This document shows, piece by piece, positions 12,406 to 15,796 of a DNA stretch of 15,796 nucleotides. How positions within the stretch are numbered: position 1 is the stretch's first letter; each line of letters begins with the position of its first letter. The position numbers and the translations under genes were made by a program. The notes under the pieces are model-generated. The model was not told where the DNA came from. It saw only the letters and a program-made list of their open reading frames with translations, and made no database searches. Source of the stretch: Mucilaginibacter sp. (lineage in GTDB: Bacteria; Bacteroidota; Bacteroidia; Sphingobacteriales; Sphingobacteriaceae); NCBI GenBank assembly GCA_019235595.1, contig JAFAKI010000136.1:1-15796 (forward strand), written 5' to 3'.

Positions 12406-13419
12406 ATGAGCAGCGCAGAAAAATTAAAAGCTTTACAGCTTACTTTAGACAAGCTTGAAAAATCATACGGCAAAGGTACCATCATGAAGTTGGGTGAAAC
12501 CGCAATAGAGCCTATCGATGTCATTTCTACCGGGTCAATCGGTCTGGATATCGCGTTAGGTGTCGGTGGTTTGCCAAAAGGCCGTGTGATAGAAATATAC
12601 GGACCTGAGTCGTCAGGTAAAACAACTTTGGCTATCCACGCTATCGCCGAATCGCAAAAAAATGGCGGCATTGCGGCTTTTATAGATGCGGAGCACGCGT
12701 TCGACCGTTTTTATGCTAAAAAATTAGGCGTTGATGTGGAGAACCTGCTGATTTCTCAGCCTGACAATGGAGAGCAAGCATTGGAAATTGCTGACAACCT
12801 GATCCGTTCGGGAGCGATTGATATCATCGTAATTGACTCTGTAGCTGCCCTTGTGCCAAAAGGTGAAATTGAAGGCGAAATGGGCGACAGCAAGATGGGT
12901 CTGCAAGCGCGCTTAATGTCACAGGCTTTGCGTAAACTGACCGGTACGATTGCCAAAACCGGCTGCTGCTGCATATTCATTAACCAGTTGCGCGATAAGA
13001 TCGGCGTAATGTTTGGTAACCCCGAAACTACTACCGGTGGTAATGCGCTTAAATTCTATGCTTCGGTACGTTTGGATATCCGTCGTATATCGCAGATAAA
13101 AGACAGCGACGAAGTATCCGGTAACCGCGTAAAAGTGAAGATCGTGAAGAACAAAGTTGCACCGCCTTTCCGTATTGCTGAATTTGATATCATGTTTGGT
13201 GAAGGCGTTTCCAAAGCCGGCGAGATCATCGACCTGGGGGTTGACTATAACATCATCAAAAAATCGGGCTCATGGTTTAGCTATGGCGATACGAGATTAG
13301 GTCAGGGACGCGACGCTGTTAAACAGTTAATACTGGATAATCCTGAACTGGCCGAGGAACTGGAAACTAAAATAAAGGAAACTGTTACCGGCGATAAGTT
13401 AGCTGTAGAAACAGAGTAA
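12406..13419 (+). CDS. recA: RecA recombinase
   Basis: RecA forms filaments on single-stranded DNA, drives strand exchange and, in SOS organisms, stimulates self-cleavage of the repressor. The 337-residue protein has Walker A GPESSGKT at 66-73 (K72), catalytic E96 in FIDAEHAFD, Walker B VIDSVAAL with D144, the switch residue Q194 in FINQLRDKIGVMFGNPE, and the DNA-binding loop GNPETTTGGNALKFYAS. Numbering is the same as in E. coli. CCC at 187-189 is a slight oddity. The C-terminal acidic tail is a little shorter than in E. coli (353 residues). It has its own predicted promoter with a palindromic operator and ends at a good terminator, so it is probably monocistronic. Confidence 0.98.
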   Translation: MSSAEKLKALQLTLDKLEKSYGKGTIMKLGETAIEPIDVISTGSIGLDIALGVGGLPKGRVIEIYGPESSGKTTLAIHAIAESQKNGGIAAFIDAEHAFDRFYAKKLGVDVENLLISQPDNGEQALEIADNLIRSGAIDIIVIDSVAALVPKGEIEGEMGDSKMGLQARLMSQALRKLTGTIAKTGCCCIFINQLRDKIGVMFGNPETTTGGNALKFYASVRLDIRRISQIKDSDEVSGNRVKVKIVKNKVAPPFRIAEFDIMFGEGVSKAGEIIDLGVDYNIIKKSGSWFSYGDTRLGQGRDAVKQLILDNPELAEELETKIKETVTGDKLAVETE

Positions 13420-13421
13420 GA

Positions 13422-13452
13422 CACGATTAAAGGATTAAAAAGATTAATCGTG
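13422..13452. repeat. GATT/AATC palindromic element, copy 2
   Basis: CACGATTAA (13422-13430) and TTAATCGTG (13444-13452) are exact 9-bp complements around a 13-nt centre that holds further GATTA units. The sequence ACACGATTAAAGGATTAAAA parallels copy 1 read on the minus strand at 9950-9920. It lies 2 bp after the recA stop and just before the recA terminator. Confidence 0.65.
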
Positions 13453-13463
13453 ATGCAGATTAA

Positions 13464-13496
13464 AAGCCTTTCCAGATCGGGAAGGCTTCTTTTTTT
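13464..13496 (+). terminator. Rho-independent terminator of recA
   Basis: AAGCCTTTCC (13464-13473) pairs with GGGAAGGCTT (13479-13488), 10 bp with one G.T, around a 5-nt loop, followed by CTTTTTTT (13489-13496). It ends just 3 bp before the stop of the convergent small membrane protein gene, whose own terminator may be the same stem read from the other strand. Confidence 0.85.
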
Positions 13497-13499
13497 ATG

Positions 13500-13670
13500 T
13501 TAATTTCCGCCGGTTTTCAGGTACATGTATACGATGCCGACGATGACGATAATAGCCAGTACAATCAAACCCGTTGCGCCTTTGCGTTTATCCTGCTTCA
13601 TCAGCCAAATAAAAAACGCCACCAGCGGCAACAGAAAAACACTGAAGAAAATTATTGAAGGAGCACCCAT
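13500..13670 (-). CDS. Small two-helix membrane protein, unknown function
   Basis: From the chosen start MGAPSIIFFSVF the product has 56 residues: helix one at about 4-24 (PSIIFFSVFLLPLVAFFIWLM), a basic loop KQDKRKG, and helix two at about 33-51 (LIVLAIIVIVGIVYMYL). An ATG further up at 13712 would add MQSLIHSFTNSIIA, but that part is a translation of the GAATTAGTGA direct repeat, so it was rejected. The positive loop suggests it lies in the cytoplasm with both ends outside. It is on the same strand as tsaD, 135 bp downstream, and might be co-transcribed. No family is recognised. Confidence 0.65.
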   Translation of the reverse strand: MGAPSIIFFSVFLLPLVAFFIWLMKQDKRKGATGLIVLAIIVIVGIVYMYLKTGGN

Positions 13671-13680
13671 TGCAATGATT

Positions 13681-13756
13681 GAATTAGTGAATGAGTGAAT
13701 TAGTGATTGCACTCATATCTTTAAAAGTCCGGAAGTCGGAAAGTCCGCAAGTCCGG
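13681..13756. repeat. Two short direct-repeat arrays (GAATTAGTGA and AAGTCCGN)
   Basis: GAATTAGTGA occurs at 13681-13690 and again at 13697-13706, a 16-bp period. Then four 8-mers run without gaps from 13725 to 13756: AAGTCCGG, AAGTCGGA, AAGTCCGC and AAGTCCGG. The AAGTC core is the same as in the palindrome at 11333. Here no mirrored right half is visible. It separates tsaD from the small membrane protein gene. Confidence 0.65.
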
Positions 13757-13805
13757 AAGCGCTGCAAAAATAGAAATTAAAATAATAAACCTTTCAGCTT
13801 TCACC

Positions 13806-14807
13806 TTAAAATGGCATTCTTGCCAGCGGTGCGGTATCCTGTCCCACAAAATCGCCTTTCAGGTACTTGTAATAGCCTGCAATAGCTATCATGGCGGCGT
13901 TATCGGTACAATATTGGAATTGTGGGATAAAAGTATTCCAGCCCATTTCTTCGCCCAAATGTTTCAGTCCATTGCGTAAACCAGTATTGGCGGAAACGCC
14001 TCCGGCTAAAGCGACATCCTTTACGCCATATTGTTGGGCAGCTTTTTTCAGTTTGTTCAGCAAAATCGTAACAATACGTTTTTCTACCGAAGCGCAGATA
14101 TCCGCCATATTATCCTGCACAAAGTTGGGGTTCAGTTTGGTGTTATCCCTGATGAAATAAAGAATCGCTGTCTTTAACCCGCTAAAGCTGAAATTCAAAC
14201 CGGGTATTTGCGGCTCAGGGAACTGATAAGCATCAGGGTTACCCATGCGGGCATATTTGTCAATCATCGGTCCACCGGGATAGGGTAAACCTAAAATTTT
14301 ACTGGTTTTGTCCAGCGCTTCGCCTGCAGCGTCATCATTAGTCTGGCCAACCACTTCCATATCAAAATAATCTTTTACTAATACGATTTGGGTGTGGCCT
14401 CCGGATACGGTCAGGCATAAGAAAGGAAAACTTGGTTTAGGTTCATCAATAAAATGTGCCAATATGTGAGCCTGCATGTGGTTTACCTCAATAAGCGGTA
14501 AATTTCTGGCCAATGCAAATGCCTTCGCAAACGAAACACCTACTAATAACGAGCCTAAAAGTCCAGGGCCGCGCGTGAAAGCGACCGCATCAATATCATT
14601 TTTGCTTATTTTAGCGTTTATTAGTGATTGGTGTACTGCGGGAACGATATTTTGTTGATGCACACGCGAAGCCAGCTCTGGCACTACGCCGCCATAAGCT
14701 TCGTGAATGGTTTGATTGGCAATTACATTGCTTAAAATATGACCATCGGCACACACAGAGGCTGATGTTTCGTCACAGGAAGATTCAATTCCGAGTATTA
14801 CAGGCAC
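13806..14807 (-). CDS. tsaD: TsaD, tRNA N6-threonylcarbamoyladenosine transferase subunit
   Basis: TsaD transfers the threonylcarbamoyl group to A37 of tRNAs that read ANN codons, acting in the cytoplasm with TsaB and TsaE. The 333-residue protein is complete: MPVILGIESSCDETSASV at the start, the metal ligands H110 and H114 in NHMQAH, the nucleotide-binding LCLTVSGGHTQIVLV and ALAGGVSANTGLR, and the metal Asp in YCTDNAAMIA (D302). Length equals the family norm. It is divergent from a tamB-like gene across 148 bp, an arrangement I recall as common in Bacteroidota. No exact promoter box was found on its side of that gap. Confidence 0.97.
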   Translation of the reverse strand: MPVILGIESSCDETSASVCADGHILSNVIANQTIHEAYGGVVPELASRVHQQNIVPAVHQSLINAKISKNDIDAVAFTRGPGLLGSLLVGVSFAKAFALARNLPLIEVNHMQAHILAHFIDEPKPSFPFLCLTVSGGHTQIVLVKDYFDMEVVGQTNDDAAGEALDKTSKILGLPYPGGPMIDKYARMGNPDAYQFPEPQIPGLNFSFSGLKTAILYFIRDNTKLNPNFVQDNMADICASVEKRIVTILLNKLKKAAQQYGVKDVALAGGVSANTGLRNGLKHLGEEMGWNTFIPQFQYCTDNAAMIAIAGYYKYLKGDFVGQDTAPLARMPF

Positions 14808-14922
14808 TTTAAAAAATCAAATTTCAAAAACCGGGTTAAATAAACTTTGGTTAATGAAGAAAGTCAAAGAAATAAACGTTAATATGTGTAAAAACTAAAC
14901 TCATTATCAATACATGAATTTA

Positions 14923-14930
14923 TATTTTTG
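14923..14930 (+). promoter_or_regulatory. Candidate -7 box of the tamB-like gene
   Basis: TATTTTTG matches the Bacteroidota TAnnTTTG consensus exactly. A transcript would start near 14937, giving a leader of about 20 nt to the proposed ATT start at 14956. No -33 TTTG is seen 20 bp upstream. Confidence 0.45.
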
Positions 14931-14955
14931 CGCATTCAATTAAAAATACAAAGTT

Positions 14956-15796
14956 ATTAAAAAACTACTCAACATAGCGTTAGGGATTGTGCTGTTTATT
15001 TTACTGGTGATCAGCATCGTCCTATTGTTATTTGAGTACAAGCCGGTACAAACGTGGGCAGCTAAACAGGCGATGGACTACCTCTCGGAAAAACTTAATA
15101 CCAAAGTCAGCATAAAGAGCCTTTACATCAAGCCGTTTTCGACAGTAGTACTCGAAGATTTTTATGTGTTGGATAAGCAAAAAGACACTCTGCTTAGTAC
15201 CCCTAAGCTGACAGTTGATATTAGCGGCTTTTCGTTATTGACCAGCATACAAAGTCAACATCTCGATCTGAGCCTGGTAAAGCTGGATAATGGATCTGTT
15301 TACCTGAAAAAGCTGAAGGACAGCACCAGTAATCTCAAATTTATTGAAGACTTTTTCAGGTCACCTGATACTGCCAAAATAAAAACACAAGGCAAACCCT
15401 GGACAATAGATTTTGAAAAAGTAGCCATCAACAACCTGCACTTTCGGTATAAGAACTTTTTGGTGGATACACTGATGAAGCAGGTGAATTTTGATGATGT
15501 TGACGTTTATCATTTCACAACCGAAATCTCAAATCCTGACTTTGTCCACCATGTTTTCAAAGGGGACATACACAAGCTAACCCTGCTGGAAAAGAAAAGT
15601 GGTTTTTACCTGAAAAACCTGAGCGGTCATGCCACGGTAGATACCAACCAGATAATGGTGCAGAATATGCATCTTCAAACGGCACATTCTGACCTGAAAA
15701 ATTATTTCAGGATGAAGTTTAAGGACTTCGATGAGATTGGTGCTCATATCAATGACCGCGTGTATATGGACGGCGATTTTAAAACATCACGCATAG
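14956..15796 (+). CDS. tamB: TamB-like / AsmA-family translocation and assembly protein, 3' end missing
   Basis: The open frame runs off the window end; 280 residues are visible. It begins with a basic stretch and a signal anchor (KKLLNIALGIVLFILLVISIVLLLFEYKP), then AAKQAMDYLSEKLNTKVSIKSLYIKPFSTVVLEDFYVLDKQ and further beta-strand repeats. This is the N-terminal pattern of TamB/AsmA-type proteins, which span the periplasm and help move lipids or outer-membrane proteins. No ATG, and no GTG or TTG, precedes the anchor after the in-frame TAA at 14941; the best start is ATT at 14956 (ATT-AAA-AAA-CTA). GTG at 14989 would remove half of the anchor's leading part. The family call is good, the symbol is by analogy. 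Confidence 0.82.
   Translation, partial: MKKLLNIALGIVLFILLVISIVLLLFEYKPVQTWAAKQAMDYLSEKLNTKVSIKSLYIKPFSTVVLEDFYVLDKQKDTLLSTPKLTVDISGFSLLTSIQSQHLDLSLVKLDNGSVYLKKLKDSTSNLKFIEDFFRSPDTAKIKTQGKPWTIDFEKVAINNLHFRYKNFLVDTLMKQVNFDDVDVYHFTTEISNPDFVHHVFKGDIHKLTLLEKKSGFYLKNLSGHATVDTNQIMVQNMHLQTAHSDLKNYFRMKFKDFDEIGAHINDRVYMDGDFKTSRI

Noticed and set aside
12717..12728. CTAA-N4-TTAG inside recA
   Set aside because: Spacing is one base shorter than the operator pattern and it lies in coding sequence; taken as chance, like a similar N4 site near 4928.
14914..14943. ATG in the tamB frame upstream of the ATT start
   Set aside because: It is in frame but reaches TAA after nine codons, and the predicted -7 box lies inside this stretch, so it cannot be the tamB start.

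Overview
The window looks like a chromosomal stretch from a member of the Bacteroidota, most likely Sphingobacteriaceae (a Mucilaginibacter- or Pedobacter-like genome). This is inferred from several things: moderate GC content, promoter boxes of the Bacteroidota type (TAnnTTTG), fused two-domain MacB-type permeases, a DUF4097 surface protein, a TamB-like gene divergent from tsaD, and protein sequences with typical Bacteroidota wording (for example in RecA and the ECF sigma factor). No prophage, insertion sequence, CRISPR array, tRNA or rRNA was found.

Layout. Bases 1-3668 hold an envelope block on the plus strand: the 3' end of a DUF4097 protein, a 785-residue ABC permease and a small four-helix membrane protein. 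A lipoprotein with two repeated domains (minus) and an exported double-thioredoxin-fold protein (plus) follow. Then come a small dimeric-barrel-like protein (minus) and a small HTH protein (plus). From 6944 to 13419 there is a DNA-repair and stress block: uvrA (minus), an ECF sigma factor, a small unknown protein, nth and recA (plus). The window ends with a small membrane protein and tsaD (both minus) and the 5' part of a tamB-like gene (plus).

Genes together. UvrA (nucleotide excision repair), Nth (base excision repair) and RecA (recombination and damage sensing) lie within 6.5 kb. The upstream regions of recA and uvrA share a palindrome, CTAA-N5-TTAG, inside a block where 19 of 25 positions agree. 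At both genes it overlaps the predicted promoter, so it is a candidate SOS-type operator. This is the strongest regulatory lead here.

The intergenic DNA is unusually structured. Nearly every gap holds an inverted repeat, and at least six gaps hold mirrored or tandem arrays of short degenerate units: a 7-mer array at 3181, a four-hairpin cluster at 6829, GATT/AATC palindromes at 9879 and 13422, an AAGTC/GACTT three-tier palindrome at 11333, a TTGATTAAG array at 12213 and an 8-mer array at 13725. Unit sequences differ but the architecture recurs. Some predicted gene starts (uvrA and the small protein at 13500) fall inside such elements and were moved downstream.
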